Positions 1-11,766 of a stretch of DNA of 64,000 bases are shown piece after piece. The DNA comes from Nomia melanderi. Its lineage: Eukaryota; Arthropoda; Insecta; Hymenoptera; Halictidae. Position 1 is the stretch's first letter; the number at the start of each line of letters is the position of its first letter. The notes beneath the pieces are model-generated. The model saw only the letters and a program-made list of their open reading frames with translations, had not been told where the DNA came from and made no database searches. The position numbers were made by a program, and so were the translations under genes. The stretch lies in NCBI RefSeq assembly GCF_051020985.1, contig NC_135009.1:17736606-17800605 (forward strand), in the 5' to 3' direction.

Positions 1-1070
1 CTGATCAAGCTCAAGATAGTTTTGTAATAGACAGTGAAACTGACGTAAGCATCAAAAATATCGACAGCTAATAATGAAATTTTATCATTAATTTATAATA
101 ATTTATAATAATACAATTTTTATCTTAGTCTAGTAACGACGGTTGGATCGACGTAAACCACAGTAACAATGATCACTATGAAAGTGATAAAAACGACGAC
201 GATAATAGCGATGGCGATGGCGATGGCGATGGCGATGGCGATGGCGATGATGATGAAGATGAAGATGAAGATGAAGATGATGATGACGACGACGGCGGCG
301 ACGATGATGAAGCATCAGCTATTACCGATTCCAAATCTAATGCAGAAGGCGATAGTGGGAATTGTGAAGGAACAAATGAAAAGATCGAAACAGACATTGG
401 AAGGAATGAAGATATGATTATTCAGGGTACTGGAAATCAACAAACAAAAGGAACGAATGGTCCAACAAAAAAATTGAAGAAAACAAAAGTAAAATCGAAA
501 GGAACAGAAGATTCAAGGCCAAAGCAGGAAAACATAACGACAACTGAAAAGAAGGAAAAAGCGTCTTTAATGTCTACCGAACGTTTATTAACCGATGAGG
601 ATTTTATGAAAATAGATATGGCAAGAGCAAAGCAACAAGTAACGTACGCTAAACGCGGCGTAAAACGATCTCATACAAATGATACTGAACCCGGTGATTT
701 CGTCAAATTGTCAGACATCGAAAATATATATAAGAAACGGAAACATGACAAACAAGCTCGTATTGAATCTGTAAAGGTTTGTTTTCATTACAGTGTTTGG
801 AATACTAAATCATATTAATCTTTTAACAGCTTCTACATTTTTTAATTACATTTTCTCTCTTTTTTTCAGAAAGGGCAAGAGGAAAGAGAAAAATTTGGCT
901 ACAAAGATGGAAGACAGAATCCATTTTGTAGTAAAACAAATCGTGAAAAGAAAAAAACCAAAGCGTTTCAAATGTTGAAACACAAAGTTAAAGGAAAAGT
1001 AAAACGGTCCTTTAAAGAAAAGCAAATTGCTTTAAGAAATCATTTATTGAAACAGAAGAGGATGAAATGA
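1..1070 (+). CDS. SDAD1: SDA1 homologue, C-terminal part (partial at 5' end)
   Basis: Three exons are visible: 1-44, 129-776 and 870-1070 (TGA stop), with GT-AG introns between. The protein carries the SDA1 signature GWIDVNHS near the start of exon 2, then a very acidic Asp/Gly/Glu tract. The conserved C-terminus has a Lys-rich block with NPFCSKTNREKKK and ends in a KRSFKEKQIALR-type helix and a basic tail. SDA1 is a nuclear/nucleolar protein needed for 60S ribosome biogenesis and export in yeast; the same role here is inferred from orthology. The acidic run is encoded by a GATGGC hexamer repeat (about 204-250), so its length may vary between individuals. The N-terminal part lies before base 1. 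The phase (0) at both introns and the match to the family tail make the identity secure. Confidence 0.9.
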
Positions 1071-1121
1071 AGAATGAAACGTGGTTGTAAAAATTATATG
1101 AATGAAAAAAAAATTGGATAC

Positions 1122-1127
1122 AATAAA
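1122..1127 (+). terminator. SDAD1 poly(A) signal AATAAA
   Basis: A canonical AATAAA lies 52 bases after the SDAD1 stop codon in an A-rich 3' UTR. It is the first such hexamer downstream and probably ends the transcript near 1140-1150. Confidence 0.6.
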
Positions 1128-2018
1128 AGAATATTTTTGAAAAATAGTTTTCTCTAAATTTTAACCATCGAACATCGTTACCTTCTCTTCGTTAAGCTTG
1201 TGGGACTCGATGTCACACATGTTCTGAATTATCGACTGTGTCAAAAATCGAAGATTTTGCTCTACCTTCCACGTCTAGGGAACGATCAATAGAAAAACTT
1301 TATCTCCGTTCTGCATATCATTTATAAATCATGTATACTATAACTTGTGCCAAGAATGCCTAAATCGGTGCCCACTTGGGCACTCTAGTGATACTTTCCT
1401 CACGAAAAGTTTCTCTATATCGAATGTAAATAAGTAAGTACCTTAAGTAGGTATTTATTTACAGATTTTAGTTCCAAAGGAACCTTTTGGTGGAAACATG
1501 GACATCGAAGGTTCGAAATAGAAGTTTCGCTTCTATAAAGGTACCCTTATGTGGGCGTTTTATTATTGGTGGTATCACTGGTGTTTTTTATTATATTTTT
1601 TCTTTAAAAACATCACAAAAATCGCAACTGAGAATTATTAATGTAGATCGTTAATTTGATAAAAATTAACGATCGATGATATAGTCAATCGAAATATATT
1701 ATACGCAAAGTATCACAATACAAGAAACTACACACCAGCATCGAATAGTAATTTTTGTGTGAACAGTTGTATTTGAGTACTTGGAATGGACAACTACTAT
1801 TTTAGCCGGCGTAGCTCATTATTGTTGTTGGTCCTATTATTGTAGTATGCGTTTTTGAAAATTAAACAGCTAATGTCGGGAAGTGTAACTTATTTAAATA
1901 ATTAAACACCGGAAAGTCTATTTAACTTCTGTTTAGATTATTAATGTATCTGCCGTACTGACAGGATTAAAGGTTAATATTTTTATTTCAACAAAAACGG
2001 TTTCGCATTTGGTGAAAT
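1128..2018. other. Intergenic region and ATF6 5' flank
   Basis: AT-rich sequence with no convincing ORF. It must hold the ATF6 promoter and 5' UTR. Two inverted repeats stand out: an imperfect one around 1427-1463, and a perfect 11-bp stem (ATCGTTAATTT) with a 5-base loop at about 1649-1675. I saw no terminal-repeat pair or target-site duplication that would make either a transposon. Confidence 0.5.
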
Positions 2019-4988
2019 ATGTTGATAAACCAAGATCCACAGTGGAATGGTGTTACAGCATCTGAGATTCAGATATTTCCAGATCTTGAATTAATGGGTA
2101 TGGTATATACTGTTTACTATGAAACAAGATGCTTAAAATTCTTATGGCAGTCTACATGTTAAGTTGCTTTTATTATTGTAACTTAAACAAAGATACACTT
2201 TTTTCCAGATGGCGATTGTTTACCTCTCTCAGATGATTTATTTCAGTCTTTAAGTTCTGAATTAAGTGTTCCACTTTTCATAGAGGATGAAACACCTTCC
2301 CAAATAGAGACTGATTTCGACGATCAAATCACAAATGATGTCTCTTTCGGAGAACATACATCGTGTCTGGAAGATTTTGATGTCCACACCTTCCAACAAA
2401 GTCCAAGTATGTTTTTAATATCTTCCTTTTTCTTATAAGTTGACATTTGATGAGAAAGGTATAAAGTTACGAATTCTACATTATTTTTAGATATCAATTC
2501 AAATTTTACTAATGATGTCAAAACAGAAATTAAGTTGGAACCTGCCAGTCCTTATATGCAATTGCCATTATCTCCTGTATCAAGCCATTCGGAATCTAGT
2601 AGATCTGAATCTCAAATGGAAGTGGACTCTGTTATTTCATTATGCGATTTTAAGGTCTGCTAATTGTTAAATCAAGTGTTTTGATTCTTTTCCGTAGTTA
2701 AATATTGTCTGTGCATTAATTCCTTGCAGCCAACTCCAGAGACACCACCAATTTCACCACCTCAAAATATTTCTCCATCTACATCTCCAGAGCCAATCTT
2801 TGATACAACTATTGGAAAGCAAGTAAGATTGATGCCTATTAAATCTCAGGATGGAAAGTGTACAAAATTTGTTCTTTCTAAAGCAAATTCAGCTAAACAC
2901 GTTCGAGTTCAGCCAAAGAGAGAGTCTACAAATAATGGTAAAACAGTATTCTTAAAATAAAAATAATAAAAATAATTCGTTATATAGTATCAATAAATTG
3001 CACGATACAGATTTACATCTTGTTTCTCAGGACAGCCTAGGAATACGATTTTGTTGAACTCACAGAATTTTGTTACATTCGCACAGAAGACTAAACAGAA
3101 TTGCACATCATACCCTTTTGTGACTCATTTACTGTCAACCGACGGAAATATCAAAGCGCAAAATTCAGTACAGTTCTCGCCGGTTCAAATAAAAGCAGAA
3201 GCAAGTACAGCGCAAATATCACAAGAAAAGTACACAAATACTGCAGACGTATACATTCCAGGAAGAGAATCTGGTATCGGTGTCACTGATAGATCTTTGA
3301 TTCTTAGAAATGATACAAATGGATGCACCTCTATAGTTATGAAAAATGACTCGCCTGGATGTAGACCAATTTTAATTAAAACAGAGCACTCGAATTACAC
3401 TCCAATTGTCATAAAAAATGAAGCTCAAAGCGTTAATTTTACTGGACGACAAGAAAATGAAATAAAAGCATTGAAAAGGCAACAAAGAATGATAAAAAAT
3501 AGGGAGTCTGCTTGTCTTTCTCGAAAAAAAAAGAAAGAATATGTATCTTCACTGGAAAAACAAATTTGTAAATTGCAAGAAGAGAACAAACAACTAATGA
3601 TGGTGAGAGCTTTCATGAAATTAAATATTCATTCGTTAGCTATAATTTATCTTAAGATAATAATTATAATGAAACTTTGTTTGCGTTAGGAAAATACAAA
3701 CCTGAAGCAGAAACTGTCAGCACTAGAAAATACAATGGGCACTAACAACAAGCATAGAAGTATCAATCTAAGTGCAAATAAAAAGAATGTTGCTATTCTT
3801 TTGGGTATGGCTCTTATGATATCCTTAAATGTCAATACTTTCAGGTAAGTTCATAAACATTTCTATAAAGATTTTATTATTGACAGTAGTAATTGGTTTT
3901 AATCAGCTCTCTTGCAGTAATGTTCTCTCGAAAAATAATCATCTGAACGTGTTGCCTGTTGACATTACTACTAATACACCGTACATAAGACATGGGAGGA
4001 CGTTGTTGTGGACATCAAAGGATCAAATTCAAGAAGATCACAAAGAGAGTTTCCGTAAAAATATATCGGTGCTTCAACCCATGTGTCCCATGTATATAAA
4101 TAAAAGTGAATCGATTCGTTTGGATTACGAATTGAGGCGTTGGATCGGTGGAGATTCCGATCAAGATAACAGGATTACACCGAAGAGCGCAAAGTTCGAC
4201 GCGAAATTCTTAGAAGGATTATTATCGTCGCCGTACGTGATGCAAAAGAAAGTTAAAGAAAAACATAACGCGTCACGGAAAACTAAGGCAGAAATGCTTG
4301 GTAAAACAACGGGCTCTTCGATATCGAACGCGGTGGAAGTTTTCTCTCCGACGTTGAAAGAGCACGCATCTTTGTTTGAAGCTTTAGGTAGAAGAGACGA
4401 TACGTTCTACGTCGTTTGGTTTAGCGGAGAGCATTTACTTTTACCAGCTTCGAGGAAAAACAGCACGGGCAGACCGAAAATGTCATTAGTTCTTCCTGCA
4501 TTGCCTACGAATGGTAAGAGATGTTCTATCGAAAGATGATCAAAAGAAACGAAGCGTCTTTGTAGTCGCGATCTATACTATTCTTTTCTTATCGTTTCAC
4601 AGAAACGTTTTCAACGCCTGCAAATCACATAACTATGATGCAAATCGATTGTGAAGTTACTAATACGCAATTATTACATTTACAACAATCGGTAATACCG
4701 AATCATTTGAAAAACAGTAATAGATCTGGAAATCAGACGCGCCAAACTCCTGTGACTAATGATATATCCAACAGTGTGACAGAAGATCTGACTAAAAATT
4801 ATAGACCATACTTTATCAAGGAATCTAGCCAGAAAATTTTCCACAAACGGAATTTAAAAGATATCTATGAATTTAACGTACAAGAGATGAAGCCCGAAAT
4901 CTCGCAGAAAGGCACGCAGAAAACAGAATCGTCAACGAAGTTTATGGGATCACAAAAAAACAAAAATAAAACTATCTATAACGCATAG
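2019..4988 (+). CDS. ATF6: ATF6 ER-stress bZIP transcription factor
   Basis: Eight exons: 2019-2097, 2209-2406, 2491-2654, 2730-2937, 3031-3602, 3690-3844, 3918-4513, 4603-4988; 785 residues. Order: acidic N-terminal activation region; Ser/Pro-rich region; basic region with RMIKNRESACLSRKKKKEY (about 365-385) and leucine zipper; one hydrophobic segment NVAILLGMALMIS (about 438-455); luminal domain of about 330 residues. ATF6 is an ER membrane protein that moves to the Golgi under stress and is cut by S1P and S2P, freeing the cytosolic bZIP half. A luminal RTLL at 3997-4008 (about residue 486) fits the S1P RxxL consensus. The acceptor at 3917 (TTGCAG), not the earlier CAG at 3904-3906, keeps the frame open. 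Several psi-KxE motifs lie before the bZIP (see findings). Start: first in-frame ATG, typical ATF6 N-terminus. Confidence 0.95.
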
Positions 4989-5722
4989 GTTAATCTAATG
5001 TTGTGCTTTAATCTACGTTGAAATGCACGCACGTTTACAAACTCGATTGTTTGGTAAGATAGATGAATAAATTAATATCATTATTGTATAAATAAATGAT
5101 ACGGAACAATAGACGAATATAATAACAAGATGAATAAGTATCATCTTTTAAAAAGTTTATAACATATTCGTACGGAGAATAATATTTATATATATATATA
5201 TGTCTAACGAGAATATTAAAAATTTTATTGAAAACATACAAATGCGAATATGTTCAAGCTAAACTATGTGTCTACAATGATTTGTAGGTACATATGTCCT
5301 ATTGTATATTATATACATTAGGACAAATTTTCTCGAATGGTACAATTTGTAAGGTAAAGTAACACAAGGAAAATATAACAAATAAAATGAATACATTTGT
5401 TAATTAGTATGCTGTGATCGTACTTTAATAAAACTTAGATAATTACGTATCTAATTACGTATTTAAGATTTCTAATTTTTACACATGGCAAGAGTGTTAA
5501 GTTCGCATTCATATTTGAAAGTGAAATTTTATGTATGTATGATACAGATGTAAAATAAATGATATGAGAAGAGCTAAATGATCTGAAAGCAGAGATTTTC
5601 ATTGGAGTATTTTTTAATACTGGCACAGCACGGAACTGGTAGTAAGTAGGAATACTTTCCTTATTCGTTTTTACAAAGGTTTCTGTAAAGCACCTAGAAG
5701 ACGAGTAAAAACAAATTTGTAT
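4989..5722. other. Convergent 3' region between ATF6 and sulfiredoxin
   Basis: AT-rich, no coding signal. ATF6 poly(A) candidates AATAAA occur at 5066-5071, 5091-5096, 5381-5386 and 5428-5433. The last overlaps TTTAAT at 5425-5430, which reads ATTAAA on the minus strand and could serve sulfiredoxin. A short TA run lies near 5188-5202. Confidence 0.55.
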
Positions 5723-6485
5723 TTATTTTAAAACTGGCGTGGAACCACCAAGGTATGTCCTTAAATCTGTTATCGTCGATTGTATAAGCTTAGCTTTGAT
5801 GTATGGTCTTCCCAGTCTCTGATGGGCCGTGTATCGATGACAACCACCAAACGAGTAATAATAATCACCGCCTATAATGAAAAAGAACAGAATAATGTAC
5901 AATGAACCGTTACGCTCATATCTATTTACAAACTAAATAAAATCAAAGATCATATTACCTTCGCTGCCTTTAATCCACAAAACATCGATCGGTGGCACAG
6001 AGGATTCTGATTCAGGACTCTTTAATGTGTTCATTAAACTTTCAACTTTCTCTTCGTCGACGATCGGGGGAATGGGTCTGATAATTACATCCATTGGTAC
6101 ATCGTAAACCTCAGCGTTTACATCGGAATGAACACTTGTGGGGCTTCTATTACTCATTTCGGAAACTGAATCTGAAAACTATAAAAGTCAGAAAATGTTG
6201 AAAGGGAACCAATTGCAGACTAGCCGTACAAAAACATTTTCGAAGCGATGCCGAGGTTGTTTGATATTATTTCAGTCTAAAATACATTTTAATTAATATA
6301 GGAAAATATGTAATATTCTTGATTGAATACATACTGTTCGGTAAAATAACGGTAAACTCTGAAATCAGTGAACTATAAGCAGAGATATTGCAGCATGCTG
6401 TGTAATCTTGTGATGAATCATAGAAAAACGGACTCGAACTACCAAGTACAGTAGGTAGTATCTGTTTAGTTTGTACAGTTGACAT
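5723..6485 (-). CDS. Srxn1: Sulfiredoxin
   Basis: Minus-strand exons 6335-6485, 5959-6171 and 5723-5871 give 170 residues. The last exon encodes the sulfiredoxin signature: GGDYYYSFGGCHRY with the catalytic Cys in FGGCHR, then the conserved AKLIQSTITDLRTYLG tail. Upstream is the PIPPIVDEEKVESLM nucleotide-binding-side segment. Sulfiredoxin uses ATP and thiols to reduce hyperoxidised (sulfinic) 2-Cys peroxiredoxins. The core alone, from the ATG at 6157, would be 115 residues, near the usual family size. The upstream exon adds about 54 residues; it has a strong GTATGT donor and joins in phase, but its N-terminus is not family-conserved, so either start is possible. It lies only 135 bp behind NUBPL on the same strand. 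Confidence 0.9.
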
Positions 6486-6620
6486 AGGAGGGGATGAGTT
6501 ATCAACTTAGGTGGGGATAAAGATAATTATATGAACGTTGCTGGAGAGAGAACGCTTCCGTGAACATTTTTAAATAATATATAATATTAATAAATTTGTT
6601 AATACCTATGGAAGATAATA

Positions 6621-7943
6621 TCATACTTTTTGTAGTGGTTCATTAACTAGGAACGAAATTATGTACTTTGCCAAATCTTTGTATGCATGGGCTTCGATAC
6701 TTTCTGGAGCAGAAAATACAACTGGTTTACCATTGTCGCCACTTTGCGCAATATTTTTGGATACAGGTATTGTCTGTAAGATTTTCACACCTACACAGAA
6801 TACATGAAAAGCTATGAACAAATGTTAGTATGCGTTGAAAATTACATAAACTTAATATTTAATACCAAATTCTTCGATCTCAGTCTTCATTTCATTATCA
6901 TAAAGACTTATTTCATTGTTACACTTAGTACACACAATGCTGCTCATATTTTCTACAATTCCAACAATTGGAATGTTCAATTTTTTAAACATATTAAGTC
7001 CCCTTCTAGTTACTTCTAAAGATGCCTTCTGAGCTGTAGTCACCAACAATGCTCCAGTGACTGGGATATTCTGTATTATTGAAAGATGCGTATCTCCTGT
7101 TCCTGGAGGGGTATCGATAATGAGATAATCCAAAGGATCCCATGCTACTTGATACAACAATTTTTCAATGGCACTCATTACCATCAATCCTCTCCAAATT
7201 ACAGGAGATTTATCATTGATTAAGAAGCCCATGGACATGCTACGTACGAAGAAGAACTATAGGGATTAATTGCAACAACTGATAGACGACGCAGAATACC
7301 AAATGAAATGTTTACCATTTTACTCCATAATTCACAACTGGTTCTATAAGTTTGTTGCTGTTAATCACAGGAGATTCTCGTATATTCATCATTAGAGGTA
7401 CACAAGGCCCAAATATATCGGCATCGAGTAGACCAACAGATTTTTGCGGTTCAAGAACTTTTAAAGCAGTGGATAAGTTCACAGCAATTGTAGATTTGCC
7501 AACACCTCCTTTCGCAGAAGAAACAATAAATATCTGCTTGACACCCTTCAAAGGTTTTTGTCTTGGGAGGCCACGTGACATTATTTCTTTTCGTTTCGCT
7601 TCAATTTCTTTTTGCTTTTGATCATCATGATAACCAATGGGACTCTAAAATGATAGAAAGAGAAAAGTAAGCTTGAAACATAATTCTCTCTACTTAAAAA
7701 TGTTATACATTCGAATCTTTACACTACTAATGTTAATATACGTATCAGATCTAAACACGTGCGTCTTGAAACAATGAAATTACATAAACAAAATCGAATT
7801 TAATAGAAGAAAAATAGCGGTGAATTATGTTACAATAATTAAGGAGTTGTACATACCAGGAATAACGAACGGTGATTATTCGCGTTCCTATGATTCCATC
7901 GGAAACGCAGCAAACATTTCTTAGAGGCTAAAGTCGACAACAT
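6621..7943 (-). CDS. NUBPL: Mitochondrial iron-sulfur protein NUBPL (Ind1)
   Basis: Minus-strand exons 7857-7943, 7316-7644, 6866-7239 and 6621-6790; 319 residues, the same length as human NUBPL. Exon 1 encodes a basic presequence rich in Arg, Lys and Leu, as expected for mitochondrial import. The P-loop SSAKGGVGKST is at about residues 71-81. DADIFGP and DTPPGTGD are Mrp/NBP35-type motifs, and CTKC at about 242-245 is the CxxC that holds the bridging 4Fe-4S cluster. NUBPL assembles iron-sulfur clusters of respiratory complex I. All key residues are present and the phases (0, 2, 1) are consistent across the introns. It is head-to-head with SMG7 and tandem with sulfiredoxin. Confidence 0.95.
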
Positions 7944-9023
7944 TTTCGACAAGATTTTCGCACTAGTATACTTAAGTATGTATAGAATTGTTTGACGACA
8001 CAGGCCATCTCTCTAACCTTACATTTCAAATCGTACAATCATCAATAGGATTGAATTTATAGTCTGAAAAGATACTTCATATGATTCGGCGAAATATTTT
8101 TACAATCCAATATCCGATAGTTCAATGCTTCATTTGTGTGCATTCGAATAGCACACTTTTCGAAGTTTCATTTGGATCCATTGAAAATTTTGATGGTTTT
8201 CGTTGAAAGTAACTGAGATGTTTAACGCGAGGGCGGTACAGTTTTTCGTTACTGTGAAGTACATATCGGTAATGCGATGGATCTTATGCTTTTTTCTTAA
8301 TATAAATATGTGAATGTAAGTCCTTATCTCCCTTTAAATTAGATTTTATAATGAACTTTTAATTTATATTTGAATCTGAAATTGGTTATCAATTTGGTAT
8401 TTTGTAAACTACTTTATTACCTTATAGCGTTAATATCGTTGTGTTATAGTTAACCTAGATATTCAATTACAATATACAGTGACTTTCCTCAGTTGAATAA
8501 ATCGTGTTACACGAAACGGTTGATAAAATTTCTCGCGAAAGAATCGTGTGTTTGAATGTTTTTGTCGGTGTAATCATTCGATGTGTTCATATAATTCGAT
8601 ACTATATTCGTGTAACGAGGAATCACGCGTAATCGTTCATATAATCGATTCGATTCATAATTTGATCGATGACATAGTATTATTTAATATCTTTCACATG
8701 TTAAACAATCAATGATTCGTATGCTATGAGTAAACTAATCGAAAAAGGGAAATCGGTGATTAAAATTTAGTGCATTGTGTTGGATCTATGTACCCTGATA
8801 AAATTATGAAGTCGTTATGTGATAGTGCGTTTAACATATGCATTTTTTGTAAACTAGCGCATTTTACTACAAACACGTATGTATCTCGTGTTAGTATTAT
8901 AATAAATGGTTAAATGTTACACGATTAAATGTCCATTGTTTATTAGATGTAACGTAATCTAAGGTTAAGTTCTTATTTACATAGGCAAAACGTGTTGCAC
9001 TAACGAGTTAAGGTGTACGGAAT
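7944..9023. promoter_or_regulatory. Divergent NUBPL/SMG7 promoter region
   Basis: An AT-rich gap of 1080 bp between two head-to-head genes with no ORF of note. It should contain both core promoters. No clear TATA box was seen next to either start, as is usual for housekeeping genes. Confidence 0.45.
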
Positions 9024-11729
9024 ATGGGCCTAAACGCAGCTGTACAAGCTTTAAAGTGAGTAAAAGACAATTTGTCGAGTATTTATGCCTTTCTGTATAT
9101 TCAATGTTTTTTGGGAAAGTTATTCAATTTGTACACTTATTAGAAAAGCCGAGCCACTAAAGGATAAAGTTCAACGTTGTAAAGACCTTTTAAATGATAG
9201 CGATGCATGGGTATGTCAGCAGCAGTTACAAAAAATATATCAACAAGTGCTCATATTGGATCTGGAATACGCGTTGGATAGAAAGGTAGAGCAAGAACTT
9301 TGGAATCTTGGATTCAAGAATTACATAGCAACTCTACAGTCGCAAGCAAAGGATAGGAAAAATCCTAAACGAGGAGAGTCTCAGGCGTTACTCAGTTGGT
9401 GCTTGGAAGCAGCAAGCGGTTTTTATTTAACGTTACTACAAGAAATTTGTACAGCATTCGATTTAGATTTACCGTTCAGAAGGTAATTGGACGAAATCCA
9501 CTAAAAGTATGAAATATTTTCGGACAATAAATGTACATAAGACTTATTTCGTAGGAAAGGCTATGTTTACGGATGTACTTCGCCGTGGAAGGCTGTCGAG
9601 AACCTGTCGGTGCCTCATAAATCGTCGTGTTTCTACGCGTGCCAGTATTGTCTAGTACACTTGGGAGATATTGCTCGTTATAGGAATGAGAGTAGACAAG
9701 CGGAACTGTTCTACAGACATGCCGTATCATTGTCACCATCCAGCGGGCAACCGTACAATCAGTTGGCACTTTTGGAAGCGTCGCGCGGCAATAAGTTGGG
9801 AACCGTGTTTCACTATACGCGTTCCGTTGCTGTGAAACATCCGTTTCCCGTCGCCACCACGAATCTAGCGAAAACATTATCCTCTGCTTTAAACGACACC
9901 TCTATAAATGTCGAAGGTAAAACTAAATTAACTTCCCAGGAATACATAGCAATCTTCTTGAAACTGCACGGTGTTATTCATAATCTTGGGAACCTGAAGA
10001 CCGCATCTATATACACGAAATTGTTGACCGAAACGCTAACAGCTTTAGTGGCGACGGAAAGTTTCAGTTCCTGGATGCTCGTTCAAATGTTTGTAATTAA
10101 TTTGTACGCGTTGGAACATACGACAAGTGTCGTTATGGGCAACACCGAACCACTGAGGAACGAACAGTTAACGTTCGACGAAAGAATAGCCCGAGACTGC
10201 ATCCTGGATCTGATCGCGGGGAGTCTGTCCGCTTTATTGTTGCCAGTCTATACGATCAAGAATTCTATCGTCGAGTACTTCGCTTTGCCTTCTATAAAAC
10301 TGTGCCTTGATTGGATTCATACAAAACCCACAGTTTTGGAAGAAGCTGCTTTTACATCGAGACTTCAGATCTGGCCCAGTCTTTGCGTCTTACTAAATGC
10401 CTTACAGAATTGCGTAGTCGATTTTGCTTACGATCAATACGTTAATGTACCACTGCCAGAAGATCGTGATTTACAAGGCTTCTTGCCGCTGGAAAAGAGT
10501 TTCGAGTGTCTGAAATTTACGAGTACCGACTTGGAGGGCGACGCCGAGACTTCCAACAAGTTGCGCGCGGTCCGTATTTTACGTTTGGGTCATTCTCTGG
10601 CACAGTACAGAATCAATGGCACTGCATTGATCGCCGTTACAGGAGGAGAGGACAAAGGCGACAAGAAATTTAGTTCGATGAGCGAGGGGAACGGGCCAAG
10701 CAACGAGCTGATGAAAGAACTGGAGGAGCTCAGTTTGAACAAGGAAAGGCCGTGTCCGTTCGTGTCGGCTAGTCCGGTTCTCTCGGAATCTGCCAGCAGT
10801 AAAAGCTCCGCGGACGTCGACACGCTATTGGAGAGCACGCTCGACAAGAAAATAGGGATTTTGAAACCTCAGGGTTCGCTGGAGCGGAACAAGGATTCGT
10901 TGACTGCTCACGCGGAGTGTAACAATTTCGAGGGTAACACGACGGCGGCTCCTCTCCCGAGGAAGCCAAGACAGAACATAGCGATGCAAGCTATTATGCG
11001 TCGCGCCGAAACTGAACAGAAACAAGTGACGTTCAAGAACGTCTCGCCGTTGGTCGTCGACGAAGAAAACGAGAAAAAGGGTAAAGTTGGTTCGACCTCG
11101 CCGGTGAAAAGTATGCCCGCGGGAAACAAGAGCATTCCAATTATCGGAGAAACCTCGAAACCGAACAATCTACCTGTGGCGTCGACAGCCGCGTTGACCA
11201 ATTCGATTCAGAGCCGCTTACCATTGATACCCTTCTCGACGACGACCGTGCAAAATCCAATTGTGTCGCCATCGAACCAACCGAAACCAGCGAAAACGCA
11301 GCACGTTGTCTCGCACCTCTCGCAAATTAATAATCTCCCTACGAAGGAGCAACAGACCGGGAACAACCAACCCATAGCGTCGGGTATATCTCAATGCGTG
11401 GGAACGATTTGCTATCAGAGTCCACCGTTTAATGTACAAAATCCACAGTTTACAAAAACTTATATGACCAATCATATAGGAAACACGGGAAATTATCCCG
11501 TGCAACAAGGACAGTTCGCTTCGAGCTCTGGGCAGCAGTCGATACCTCAGAATATTAGTTTGCAACACGCGTCGAGTCAAAGTAGGCCCCTGCATCAACG
11601 ATTGCAGATTCACAATATGCACCAAAATACGTTGGTGCATCAAAACATTGGCCATTTTCCATCCTCGAGCCAACAGAATATAATATCAGCTATGTCGCAT
11701 AATATTAGTTCTCAACAGAACATAACGAT

Positions 11730-11766
<37 letters not shown>

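Noticed and set aside
130..397. His-, Met- and Ser-rich ORFs near the left end
   Set aside because: Other-frame readings of the GATGGC/GATGAA repeat inside the SDAD1 exon.
3829..3917. Extension of the ATF6 exon from an ATG at 3829
   Set aside because: This is the intron after the transmembrane exon; the GTAAGT donor at 3845 and the TTGCAG acceptor at 3917 restore the family frame.
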